64,000 nt of DNA. Source: Seminavis robusta. Taxonomy: Eukaryota > Bacillariophyta > Bacillariophyceae > Naviculales > Naviculaceae. Every line of letters starts with the position of its first letter. The stretch's first letter is position 1. The stretch covers positions 1 through 64,000 of the forward strand of contig CAICTM010000295.1 of assembly GCA_903772945.1 (NCBI GenBank), written 5' to 3'. Shown piece by piece: positions 53,260 to 63,402 of the stretch. The notes under the pieces are model-generated. The model was given only the letters and a program-made list of their open reading frames with translations. It made no database searches and was not told the DNA's origin. Position numbers and translations under genes: made by a program.

Positions 53260-53722
53260 TGCAATACACGGCTCTTAGCCTTATTCGCGACTCGATCCTA
53301 GATAGGGTTTGAGTTCGACTCATGACTGAGTCTCTCGTGAATAGTCATTTGAGACAGGGTTCTCAATGACCGCCTAGTCATAAGGTTGATGATGAAACAT
53401 CGCTCTAATATTTAGCAGCGTGGAGTACTTCCACGCTACTATCCAGGCTAGACAAACCTTCCACGCGTTCCGTTTTAGGATCGTGGAGAGACGTAGGATT
53501 ACTACCGCAACCTATCTATCACACTTTATAGTCTCCGCGGGAAGCCAGATCTACGATCCCTTGATGATCTCTCTCGTTGATAGTTTTCATAGCTTTCTAA
53601 TCTCTCTCTACTTTCATTCTCTCAAACTCAAAACACTCATGAAAGATCTTACTCTCATAACTTTCATTCTCTCAAACTCAAAACACTCGAAAGATCTTTA
53701 CACTAGCTTTTAGCGTAGTGCA
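53260..53722 (+). repeat. 3' LTR of the Ty3/gypsy fossil
   Basis: 463 bases, TG...CA ends, preceded by a purine tract (AGGGGGCGAA). Confidence 0.9.
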
Positions 53723-53757
53723 AGGGGTTAAGAACTCAGACAGTTTACCTGCCGAGG

Positions 53758-54828
53758 TAAAGCCTGTCAAAACCAACAGTGGGCATTCCTTGGATTCTTT
53801 TGAAAAAGTTCGTGGGCAAGGTCTTTCCACTGTCAAAGTGGCAGGGCATTTGAGTCCTATGCACATCACAACAACTCTTCAGGAGACATATGTGGCATGG
53901 TTGCCAGAAAGCACTGGGTTTGTCAACAAATACAATGCATGTAAGGGGAAGGATGACATTCTGGGGCTGTGGACGAAAACCATCGAGGGGCTTACCCAAT
54001 TGCCGATCCAAGAACAGAGGCCTGCTCGACAGGGCGAGCATGATACGGCCGTGAAAACTGAACCAATCGACCACAAGATTTGCACCTCGATCGTCGATCT
54101 ATCAGGCTCACCAGCTCTTTCAAGTGATGGTCAATGTCATTCTCTGTAGCCTTGATGGGGCATGCAGGTCAGCAGGCATCCCGTCTTTTAAAACCGGAAA
54201 CAAGAGTTTGTCAAACAGCTTTGGGACTGTTGCTGTATGCTGTTGGCATCGCGGGAAGCGGAAGCACTTCGAAAGCATTGCGTGTCATTACCCCTGATGG
54301 ATATGAGGGTGTGGTGAAGGTTAATCTCAAAAAGAACATGATGACAACAAACAGGAACTATCAATGGAGGATTTCAAAGCCGCTGCCAAAGCCGCAATGG
54401 ACAAAGAGTTCCGTGTGTTTCAATATACCTACGCGGAAATGCCGGTTAGTCGGATGCTGCTGAATCAATACAAGAGTTTGTTGATGCCTTTTTTCACACC
54501 CATTGAAAAGAAGGAACGGAGCAACATTGAAAAGGTTGTAAAGAATGCTCTCAAGAAAGTCCAATACCTGTCTTCAAATTTGCACTATGCGGAGCAGGAC
54601 ATACGATGGAGACACATTGGGAAATGGAACGAAGACGTTGTAGTCATTGACTTTGGCGACATGAAGGAGACCAAGAAGGATGACGTTCAGAAACTAGCTA
54701 AGCATCATTGTGACAAGCTGCTCCAGCGTCTACCTCCATCTGATAAAGCGGAGCATCCATCTGAAGCGAAAGGAGAGATTCGGTCGGATGTCAATCTGAG
54801 ACAGTCGGAACCAACCGAGGAGAAATAA
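53758..54828 (+). pseudogene. Remnant of a kinase-like host gene, C-terminal part
   Basis: Plus-strand pieces: KPVKTNSGHSLDSFEKV ... HITTTLQETYVAWLPES; a middle part with RVITPDGYEGVVKVNL; and AEQDIRWRHIGKWNEDVVVIDFGDM near the end. That last pattern (RWRHIG ... VVVIDFGD) recalls the catalytic/DFG end of divergent kinase-like domains in diatoms and in Crinkler-type proteins. It looks broken, with two or so breaks. The last part (54364-54828) is an intact-looking stretch of 154 residues with a Lys/Glu-rich tail. Tentative. Confidence 0.4.
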
Positions 54829-57060
54829 TGTGACTTCCCACCCATGTGGTACGGACGGTGCGGTACCAGGTGCAGTACGGTAACTAGGTGAAGGGCAATG
54901 GTACTACCTGTGCCGTTGCGGTTGCTACAGTAGGAGGTGGTAGGTAGGTACCGGCCGGCTGTTTTGAAATAAGCTTCTTAGGGATTAGGAATTAGAACTT
55001 GGGGGAAGGCTCTGTCACTCATTTGAGCAATAGACCGATTGCCGTGGTAACTGCACAACCAGCGTCAATGGGTATTTTTGGACTTCGAAAAATTTTACTC
55101 ACCCAACTATGGTAATTTACTAGCACTTTTTCACAAAAATCACCACCACCACCCACCATGGCCATGACAACTTGACTTGCCCATATATCAAGAACCATCC
55201 ATAGCTAGACAACAAGTGAATACTCTACATTTATCTACTCTTTCTTCTTTCTCCAACCCTACCCTTGCCTTGGTTGTGGCATCTACCTGCTAGATGAAAA
55301 GGGGCCGTTTCACCATCCTGACTTGTTTAGCATGAAGACCACTACTACTGGCCATTATACCTCCTGATATCTTTCCCTTATATGTATACTGGAAGGGGAT
55401 GACTTCAAGAAGCGTTAAATTTGGACTGGTGGTTGTGGAGATACCCTTTTCTTTGGCTTCATGCGAGAAATCCGCTCAGAATCACGAGTTGGCCCCAGAA
55501 GAGTGACTTTTGGCTCTTTTGACACCAAACCAAGCCACAGAATTCACGTTGGAGTGTATGCACCCAACTTCAGATGTCAAGACACCACCAGAAACGGCCA
55601 GAAACTGATTGATTTGTGCCTACTTTTGGCCTGGGATTTCTTCCGTTTTGGCTCGACCCAAACAGCCACCTTGTCGGAAGACTTCTACTGGGAATTTCGT
55701 GGAAGCACTTGAGGAGATTCAAGTTTTGACACTACAAGCAACAACCAACCATCCAAAGACCACTTCCATAGGCCATCAGGTTGCCAAATAACAAACTTTC
55801 TTGGTTTTGGACGACTTTCACGACAACAAAAAACAGGTCAGCATATAAAATTCTGTGGGCCACCCAAGTCAAATATGGGTCAACTGAGGCACAGTCCTGC
55901 CTTGTATATACCCTTAGTGGAAACTTCAGACCTTGACCTGTCTTCTAGAGTGGGTATATTGTCATTCTAGAGTCCCATGCTTTGGCAACTTTGAGCTGCT
56001 GGGTTGATGAGTTTGTTGTTCTGAAACTGTCTAGATATACTGATGGTAGAGCCAATGTATTTTTGTAAAACTAAGCTGGCTTAAACGATTTCGTTAAGTC
56101 TTTTCATGTTGCTTTACCATTTTTTCTTCTTTTAACACTAAGGTTTATGAAACGTTAGAGTCAGGGTTTAAATGAGAACTCAATTTGCGAGGGATTCCTC
56201 CCTCCCTTTTCCTCCCTTCCACGGGAATCGGTTAAAAAAATCGTATCACAATAATATCACAATAGTACAGTACAGTCGTACCTTTACAATGCCCTACTAG
56301 AGTACTAGCTAGCTAGAGATGTGGAAACTTAACGGTTTTGCTGGACTGGTTCAAAGCGTTCAATGTATGAAAATCGTTGATAGTTCGAATTCAAAATGAC
56401 AGCCAACATCGATCTGCCTGCTGTAGCTAGTTACAAGTGTGGGTGGCAACCCGTGCTGTTGCTTCTGCAGTGTGCTGTTCTACTTCTGATTTCTGCCCCC
56501 AAACGAACCGTTTCCAACTACCTGTATGGGAGAAGATTAGCTAAACTTATATTTAATTATGAATTAAATTCTACAGCAGTTTTCCTTTCAAATCCAGCTG
56601 CTGTAGTGTATTGATGTATTGGCGTATGTTTTCCATACTGCGAGAAAAGGGCCAGTAGATCAAAGGTCACCTTTGTGGGCATGATGTTTATGGGAAAACT
56701 GCCTTATAGCACGGCGTTCCTATGGACCGCTTGTTCAAAGCGTTCAATGTATGAAAACCGTTGACAAAAGCAAATTCAGTTGCTACAAGCAACAGCAACA
56801 TCTGAGCATCAATCACATCAAAGTATTGTACAAGGGCAAGCTAAAGTGGCTGATCACATGGATCTGGCTGCTGTGGCCACAAAGCAAGTAGCAACCTGGT
56901 ATTGTTGTGCGCAGTCGCGGTGAGGGAACGAATTCGCTGCCTGTTCCAAATCACTGAGGCCAGGGGGATGAGCAAAAATGCCAATACCGCTGCATTGAAT
57001 TTGTTAGCTCTTTTTTGTATAATTGTGTCTGTAAACGAAATATTATGTTTTGGGTGTTTG
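54829..57060. other. Gene-poor region
   Basis: No supported gene. The sequence AAAGCGTTCAATGTATGAAAA(T/C)CGTTGA occurs at about 56355 and again at about 56737, as parts of a duplicated segment. A frame at 55461-55712 has no recognisable domain. Confidence 0.4.
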
Positions 57061-57066
57061 TTTTCT

Positions 57067-57222
57067 ATTGGATTGGATTGGATTGGATTTGATTGCATTG
57101 AATTGGATTGGATTGAATTGAATTCCACTTTACTATATAAATAACAGTACATTGTTGGTTCCAATTCAATCCAATGCAATCCAATTCAATGCAATTCAGT
57201 GCAATCCAATCCAATTGATCTC
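57067..57222. repeat. Inverted pair of GATTG/CAATC simple-sequence arms
   Basis: A (GATTG)n-like tract at 57067-57126 faces its complement, a (CAATC)n-like tract at 57160-57222, across a 33-base AT-rich loop (ACTTTACTATATAAATAACA). It can form a long hairpin. No coding capacity. Confidence 0.8.
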
Positions 57223-60184
57223 AATTTTAGTCCATAGCTTGCATTTCGCATTTAAAACTGTTATTTCGAGTCGCAATTGAGTACACTCCAGCCCTATAGC
57301 AACATTTGCCCATCCCCCACACCACGTTATGAGGTATGGTAGTACCGTTCCTAAACACCTTCCACTTCCCCAACGGGGTTCAGAGTAGGTAGATTATCTA
57401 CGGAGGCCAACCGGAGCCAGGCTTAAGCAAAGAACAGTCCACAGGTTACTTTTGTTTATGCCTAATCAGAAGGTACCGGTACCGGTACGGGTACCGTCCC
57501 CCGTACTCAAACACCAAAAAGCAACGCCCAAAATTTCGTGCCGGTATCGTTGCAAGAACGCCACCACCTGTTGCCTCGAAGCCTCCAAGAACAACATAAA
57601 GTCTAATTGGAGCATGTGTGCTACCACATTGCTCCGCTTAGAGTCATGGCAACAGTAGGCCGGTACCAGTAGTGGTACCAGGCACCAGGTGCGATGCTGC
57701 GATACACTTGTGTACTCGAGACTGGTGGAATTACGGTACATGTACTGTATCGCACAGCGAATAGGCTTTACCGGGTATGCATGCTGCCATACACTTATTA
57801 CTTGTTGCGTCGCGTACTAGTACTTGAGACTGTGGAATGACGGGACGACGGGACTGTATCGCATAGCGAAAGGTTTCTGGTTCTTTGGTAAGCCATGGAA
57901 TTACGGGATTGAAAAATTCAATCATTCGATTCTAAATCCCGCCCTTGGACAGATCATTCAATTCTATCTCCTGTAGTTGCAAGAGTGTGTGGGGTGGCAA
58001 CCTGGTGCTGTTCTACGGAAGCCCTTAGTTACATAATTTCTGAGGCCAGACCACTTACTTTACAAGCCTCCTTGATCTGTCACTCTTTCCCACTGTGATT
58101 TTTGTCGGAGTTAGCAGGCAGTTCCATCAGTTGCAAAGGATAGATGACTGAGAATGACAAGGCAGGCCATGAGGGAAACAAACAGTGAAGTGGAGTTGAT
58201 TTGTGCCACCCCCCGGTACCATTGCCTTAAAAAAAGTCCATGTCATGATGTCTGGTGTGTTCTTGTGTGTAGGTCTACTGCATAGCTTGAGTTTTCAGGT
58301 CCAGCATTTTGGAGCGAGGACATCTCCGTTCCTCGCATCAATCCTGGTTCTATTTTAAGTTCGGTACTGATTAGTATGAAGTTTTTCAACCCTCTTCATC
58401 CTTTCTTCATTCAGCACCATTGTCTTGGACTTGCTGCTGGCACTGAGAAAAGATTATCCGATAATTGCTGGTGGACAATTCATTTATAGCGCAAGCGTAT
58501 GGGGCGACATCTCCGCAAGTGGTTACCAGATACCCACTGACGCACTGATGAGCTGGAGGCCAAAAAAGCACCACCACCAACCACCAATGGAATCGAATCG
58601 AATCTGGTGGTTGCTGTTTCGTTACTGGACTTTTTGTGGCGAAATTGAATTTATCAATTGCAGCAAAAAGTGAGTATTCTAAATATAATTTACTGGGATT
58701 GACTTCGAATCGAATCCAAACACAATCGATAGTGCACCGTGACAGTTATGTCTATTTCGGCCGACATCACCGTTCTGGTCTTCTTGTGGCGGAATTGAAT
58801 TCGAATCGATTGAAACACAATCGGAAGTGCACCGTGACAGTTATGTCTATTTCGGGCGACATCACCGTTCTGGTACCAATAGTCTACTGTAGAGAAGAGA
58901 CACTATTGACACTATTAATACCGGTAAGTCTTATGCTCGTGGGTTTTGTCTTGCACCACAGCACCGCATGCACGGCGCTTAAGGAATTAATAAACTACAG
59001 TGTGAGCGAACCGAACCAGTACATACTACGGAAGTACGGTAACCTACAGGGAACAGGCCTTAGAGTCGGCTTCTTTTCCGCTGAATATCGAACTCAAAAT
59101 ACTAGTAGCTTGCCACGCCAGGAAAGCTAGGTGCAAAATACGCTCGCTGCCCTGCGCAAACCTTTTTGTTTTGCTATGCTGCAGTGTGCTGTCTCACCGC
59201 AAGCAGTGAGGAAAGTTCGCTGCCTGTTTTGCATTTTGCATCAGAAGATACCGGCAAAAGAACACTACTACTGTAGTACTGAAAAGCAAAGCCGATAACA
59301 TAGACTAGATCTATAGTGATAACATCCTGTTCCTTAGCAAGAATGCTTCCTCCGTGCCGTAACACGGCACTGGCACTATTCTGGATAGCAGGTTGACATT
59401 ATCTACAGTGCCAGCGTTTGGAGAACATCTCCAGCAAAAGTACCCTGGAGCACAACGAAACTGTTTCTTTTTCTCTTCTGACGGAATCGAGTGAGTCGGA
59501 AGCATCTTGTCGCGTCAAGGCCTTCCAGCTGGATAAAGGAGGGAGTTCTCATGGCCCATTTTGAATGGGCATTGTTACATCATTGATATGTCTCGTCAGT
59601 ATTCTACTCTAGTAAGAGCTATTCTAAGCAACTTTCTTCAGCCTTAAAGAACACTGTGATAAGTGTTGATCTTCTCGCACCATGGAACCCATTGAACAGT
59701 CTGCACCAGACAATTCAGTTAGGTCTTTCGGTAGGTCGTCCAGCATCTGGAGCGACAGCTCCCCAGTTCACTGGGTGAACTACTGGCTCAGTTCCTCGCA
59801 TCAATCCTGGTTGTATTCAAATTCGGTGCTGATGAGTTTCAATTTTCTTCAGCCTTGCTTCATTCAGCACCATCCTACCACTCTCAAGTTGTCTTGGACT
59901 TGCTGTGGTGGCACCCCGTTGGTTGACTGACGCACTTTAGGTTTCGGCTTACTATAAAGATAGCAGAATCGAATCGAATGATCAATCGGAAGTGTCGTCG
60001 TGTGCCAGAGCCCTTTATCACGCTGGTGTCTGTACCGGTATGTGGGGCCTCTTCTGGTACATGTAGAGAAGAGACCCTTATTGCTCATGATTTTTAGGGC
60101 GGCAACAGCGCAGTGAAATTAAAAATTCAGTGACCAGGGACGGAAAGGGGAGCTGTTCCGGGGTAGTACACTGTACTGTGAAAG
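57223..60184. other. Gene-poor region
   Basis: No supported gene. It includes TACCGGTACCGGTACGGGTACC at about 57473 and a tandem duplication at 58704-58874. Short frames at 58425-59130 and 59682-59930 show only simple repeats such as GAATCGAATC. Confidence 0.4.
58704..58874. repeat. Tandem duplication, about 97-base unit
   Basis: CACAATCG(A/G)(T/A)AGTGCACCGTGACAGTTATGTCTATTTCGG(C/G)CGACATCACCGTTCTGGT occurs twice, each copy preceded by a TGTGGCG(A/G)AATTGAATT(T/C) segment. Confidence 0.8.
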
Positions 60185-60189
60185 TACCA

Positions 60190-61664
60190 GTCAGGGATCG
60201 CTAACCAATTGGTTAGGTACTGGTTACTGGTTACTGGTTGAGTAACCAAAAGTTCTAGGGTACTGGTTACCGGTTACTGGTTGGGTAACCAAAAGTTCTA
60301 GGGTACTGGTTACCGGTTACTGGTTGGGTAACCAAAACTTTTGGTTATTTTATAGGTAAGTAACCAGTAACACTGGTTAGTAACCAATTGCAAGTGGTTA
60401 CCTTGAGGGTCTGAACATGCAGCGCAAGACTTTTGTGTTGTTTGCTTCCGCCCATGTCAATCCATCGCTGTTTCCTAGACATACCTTAGGATTTTGCAGC
60501 ATTGGCAGCACAATCTGCTCCTCTTCCTCTTTGGAGTAGTACTCCAGCTCCTCCAGCATCTCCATTTGATATCCTCTTCTGTCAGATCTGGTTCTCCTTC
60601 TTTGCGTGGCTTGTTGAGGGATTTCACCTGTTCTCTGAAGAGTCTCTTCGTCCTGTTCTTGCTTCCAGCAACCTTGCAACTGCCACGAGGTGCCTGTGGT
60701 TGCGCAGAAGTGACGATTCTTGTACGTGAGAACCTTCATTTGAATGTGAAGTCGCCCTGGTTTGCCTTTAGCCTATCGTTCATCCATGTAGCTCCACTGA
60801 AGTTCTCTCTTGATCCCCATTACTGTCGGGCAATGACAAGACGATGCAAGCAAGAGGATACAGAACGGGGTGGCCTCAACCACATTGACTTCAACTACTT
60901 CGTCGACTGGGGGGCCGTATATGTCTTCTTCGTCGGAAGGCTCCTCTTCTTTTCTTCTTCCATGTCGTCGTTCAGGTTGCGTTAACCAGTTGGCCTTCGA
61001 CAAACTCGGCATCGGCTCGTTTTCTTCGGAGAAGTGACCTGTGCTGTCTCGCCATCGGCTATGCTCAGGGCGGCTCCAAAATCGTCCAATACCCTTGACT
61101 CGGACATTACGAAGCTAGCTTGGACGGTAGCTTGGACGGTGAGCTAGCTAGCTTGAACAGCTTGGACGGTATGTTGGACGGCAACCAAACGAGTAACCAG
61201 GTGGCAAGCTAGCTTGGACGATGGCTAGCTAGCTAGCTTGGACGCTTGGACGGTATGTTGGACGGCAACCAAACGAATAACCAGTAACAAATGAGTAACC
61301 AAACGAGTAACCAAACGGACATAGGTTGCCCCTATTGGTTATTGGTTGGCGAATTTATGAGAGGAAACGGCAAGTTTCGAAATTCGAGTAACCGAATGGG
61401 TAACCAGTTCGATAACGGTAACCAGTTCGATACCGGTAACCGGTCGCAAAGTAACCAGTTCGATAACCGGTAACCGGTCGTAAAGTAACCGGTAACCGGT
61501 CCAAAAGTAACCAGTCGAAAACGACCCGGTTACCGGTTACCGGTTGAGTAACCGGTTATCGCGAGGTCCCGGTTGCCGGTTACCGGTTACGTAACCAAAT
61601 CGAACAACCGGTAACCAAATGTCAAATAACCGGTAACCGAAAGAACTGGTTAGCGAACCCTGAC
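60190..61664. mobile_element. Foldback element with GGTTACC-repeat arms
   Basis: 1475 bases with inverted ends GTCAGGGATCGCTAACCA and TGGTTAGCGAACCCTGAC, flanked by the 5-base direct repeat TACCA (60185-60189 and 61665-61669). The left arm (about 60200-60400) is GGTTACTGGTTACCGG-like tandem sequence. The right arm (about 61280-61660) is its complement, AACCGGTAACC-like, and 61110-61270 adds repeated GCTTGGACGGT units. The centre (60400-61080) has open frames on both strands, including an acidic minus-strand stretch EEEPSDEEDIYGPPVDEVVEVN (about 60890-60960), but no recognisable transposase. Architecture parallels the smaller element at 8686-9137. Confidence 0.8.
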
Positions 61665-62013
61665 TACCAGTACGCACGCGGTGCGGCAGCGAACAGGCCA
61701 TCGGCTTCTTTTCGGCTGGACATTGAACTCAAATCGTCTTGAGGTATCTTGCCACCGTAGGAAAGCTTTTTAGAGCAAAATCCAAGCCCCACTGTTCTTG
61801 CTGCTACTACATGTAGTAACTTCGTTCTGCGCAAACCTTTTTTGTTACAATTAATTTCTCTCTTACAATCTAAAAGTACTCGAGTATTTGTTCAGCATAA
61901 AAAATCTTTACTATTAATAGTAGCAAGCTGAGGAATAGGTTCGATCCATTCAACCCCACTCTATCTTTGTACAACCTTTGCAATCTTATTTGAAGAGAAA
62001 CGACTCTTTGACC
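61665..62013. other. Intergenic upstream of SANT-like gene
   Basis: No gene seen. An AT-rich stretch at 61880-61925 lies about 100 bases upstream of the start codon. Confidence 0.4.
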
Positions 62014-62862
62014 ATGACCTCATCAGGAGACAGCATCATATATGCGGGTAAGTGGACCAACGAAGAAGCAGATTATGTGGATTGCTTGATTAAAAACTTT
62101 GAAAAGGGCAACCTAGAGTTGCCTGAAGGAGCAACCTTGAGGAAATACCTTGCCAAGATGATAGGCTGTCGTGTGAAGCGCATCTCCAAGCGATACGAGA
62201 GCTCAGGATATAATGGCAGGCAGAAGTATTCAAGAAACCACGATGTGGACCCAGTCGATTCCGCAAGAATGACCAAGGAGCTAAAACACCTCCGTGTGAC
62301 CTTCTTGGAGAGCCGCAAAACGATCCTCAGGTTCAATAACCGGACCAGGAGCACTGCAAGTCAAGCGGTTGCTGCTGCCCGTAACCAGAGGCTTGGCCAA
62401 AATACTCCCAGCCATCCTTTCAATGGAGTAGATGGCGTGAGTCATGGTCGCACGATCCATTCCACCCTCCTTTCTGCGTCCTCTGTTTTGCCCATTCCAA
62501 GTGGACAACCAGCTATTCCCAATGAGGTCCTCCTTCTGCTCAGGGGAATCCGATTGGCACCCAGCCTCCCAAACAACCTCCAGCAACTCAGGACCTCGTC
62601 GTCCTTGGGAGTGTCCAGCTCAACCACCCCCAGTTTCTTGACACCTACCTCAGCAGCAACCGCTGCTACCACTACATCTTCTGTGTCCCACATGTCGGGG
62701 CATCTGGAGATGCAGCTTGCCCTGGTGCAGAGGAGATTGCAAGGAGAGGTCGCCGCAGCCCAGCAGCAGCATCTCAGGCGAGAGTTGGTCCGTTCGATCC
62801 TCTGTGCTGTTGCCACGTCCACGGGAAGCGGTGCCGGTGCTGCGATGGGCCACAACCCGTAG
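62014..62862 (+). CDS. SANT/Myb-like domain protein
   Basis: 282 residues from ATG 62014 (CACCATGACC-like context; the frame is open further upstream but without an ATG). The N-terminal GKWTNEEADYVDCLIKNFEK, LPEGATLRKYLAKMIGC and VKRISKRYESSGYNGRQKY match a SANT/Myb-like domain type I recall as frequent in diatoms: a Trp-x-x-E-E-x-x-Y helix, a Leu-rich second helix and a KRxSKKYE recognition helix. The rest is Ser/Thr/Pro-rich low complexity, then a Gln/Leu-rich helical end (LEMQLALVQRRLQGEVAAAQ). It is probably a nuclear DNA-binding or chromatin protein; targets unknown. No intron. Confidence 0.8.
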   Translation: MTSSGDSIIYAGKWTNEEADYVDCLIKNFEKGNLELPEGATLRKYLAKMIGCRVKRISKRYESSGYNGRQKYSRNHDVDPVDSARMTKELKHLRVTFLESRKTILRFNNRTRSTASQAVAAARNQRLGQNTPSHPFNGVDGVSHGRTIHSTLLSASSVLPIPSGQPAIPNEVLLLLRGIRLAPSLPNNLQQLRTSSSLGVSSSTTPSFLTPTSAATAATTTSSVSHMSGHLEMQLALVQRRLQGEVAAAQQQHLRRELVRSILCAVATSTGSGAGAAMGHNP

Positions 62863-63402
62863 GTGACACAAACCCCATGGTTATCAAACGGTTCCGTAGT
62901 CTTGGAGGGAAAGACAAGGGAAGAACAGAGAAGAAGTTGAAGCCAGCCCATTGAACGGGCAGCCATGAGGCTACAACCAGAACCAAGTATTGCATACTTA
63001 TACACAAACGTACATAAACAGAAAGGCAAATATTGACAGAACACAGTCTAGTCATTAGTCTTATCGATTCTTGTGTCTAGACCTGGCTGCAAGGATGCAC
63101 CAAGACAAACTGCATCTTCCCTCACATGGATGGATACGTATAGCTTTCGACGTACTGCACACTCCAACAAATGCCCTTCAAGCAAAGGAACGGGATCACA
63201 GGGCACCTTGGCTCGACACATTCTGGCTCAAAAGCCGTGGTTTGCGTGTATTGGTCTTTACTTGGCAAATACTTCTCTCCTTACATGCTGACAATCTATT
63301 AGAATAAGACAAGATCAGAGTCCATGATGCATTCGCTTCTCTACAATTAGCTGCTAGTATATGTACGATCATGCCTCTTCTTTCTTGTTGCATATCGTAC
63401 AC
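62863..63402. other. Intergenic between convergent genes
   Basis: Contains the two 3' UTRs. No other gene is supported. Confidence 0.4.

Larger units (their letters stand above)
49132..53722 (+). mobile_element. Ty3/gypsy LTR retrotransposon, fossil
   Basis: LTRs at 49132-49560 and 53260-53722 (TGCAATACACGG...GTAGTGCA), flanked by the 4-base direct repeat AGGG. Parts in order: protease region (about 50.1 kb), reverse transcriptase (about 50.7-51.4 kb), RNase H (about 51.4-51.8 kb), integrase (about 52.1-52.9 kb), and a polypurine tract just before the 3' LTR. This order is that of Ty3/gypsy. The element is broken throughout, with many breaks (a dozen or more), and the two LTRs have diverged, so it is not recent. 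It is nested in repeat R1 copy D. Confidence 0.92.

Noticed and set aside
55461-55790. Small plus-strand frames
   Set aside because: No domain, no family resemblance, isolated in a gene-poor stretch.
58425-59130. Plus-strand frames of 82 and 164 codons
   Set aside because: They cover a tandem duplication and GAATC simple repeats, with no protein-like pattern.
60398-61012. Transposase inside the foldback element
   Set aside because: Open frames exist on both strands, but no catalytic or DNA-binding motif can be recognised.
62442-63044. 200-codon minus-strand frame
   Set aside because: Antisense of the SANT-like gene's low-complexity part.
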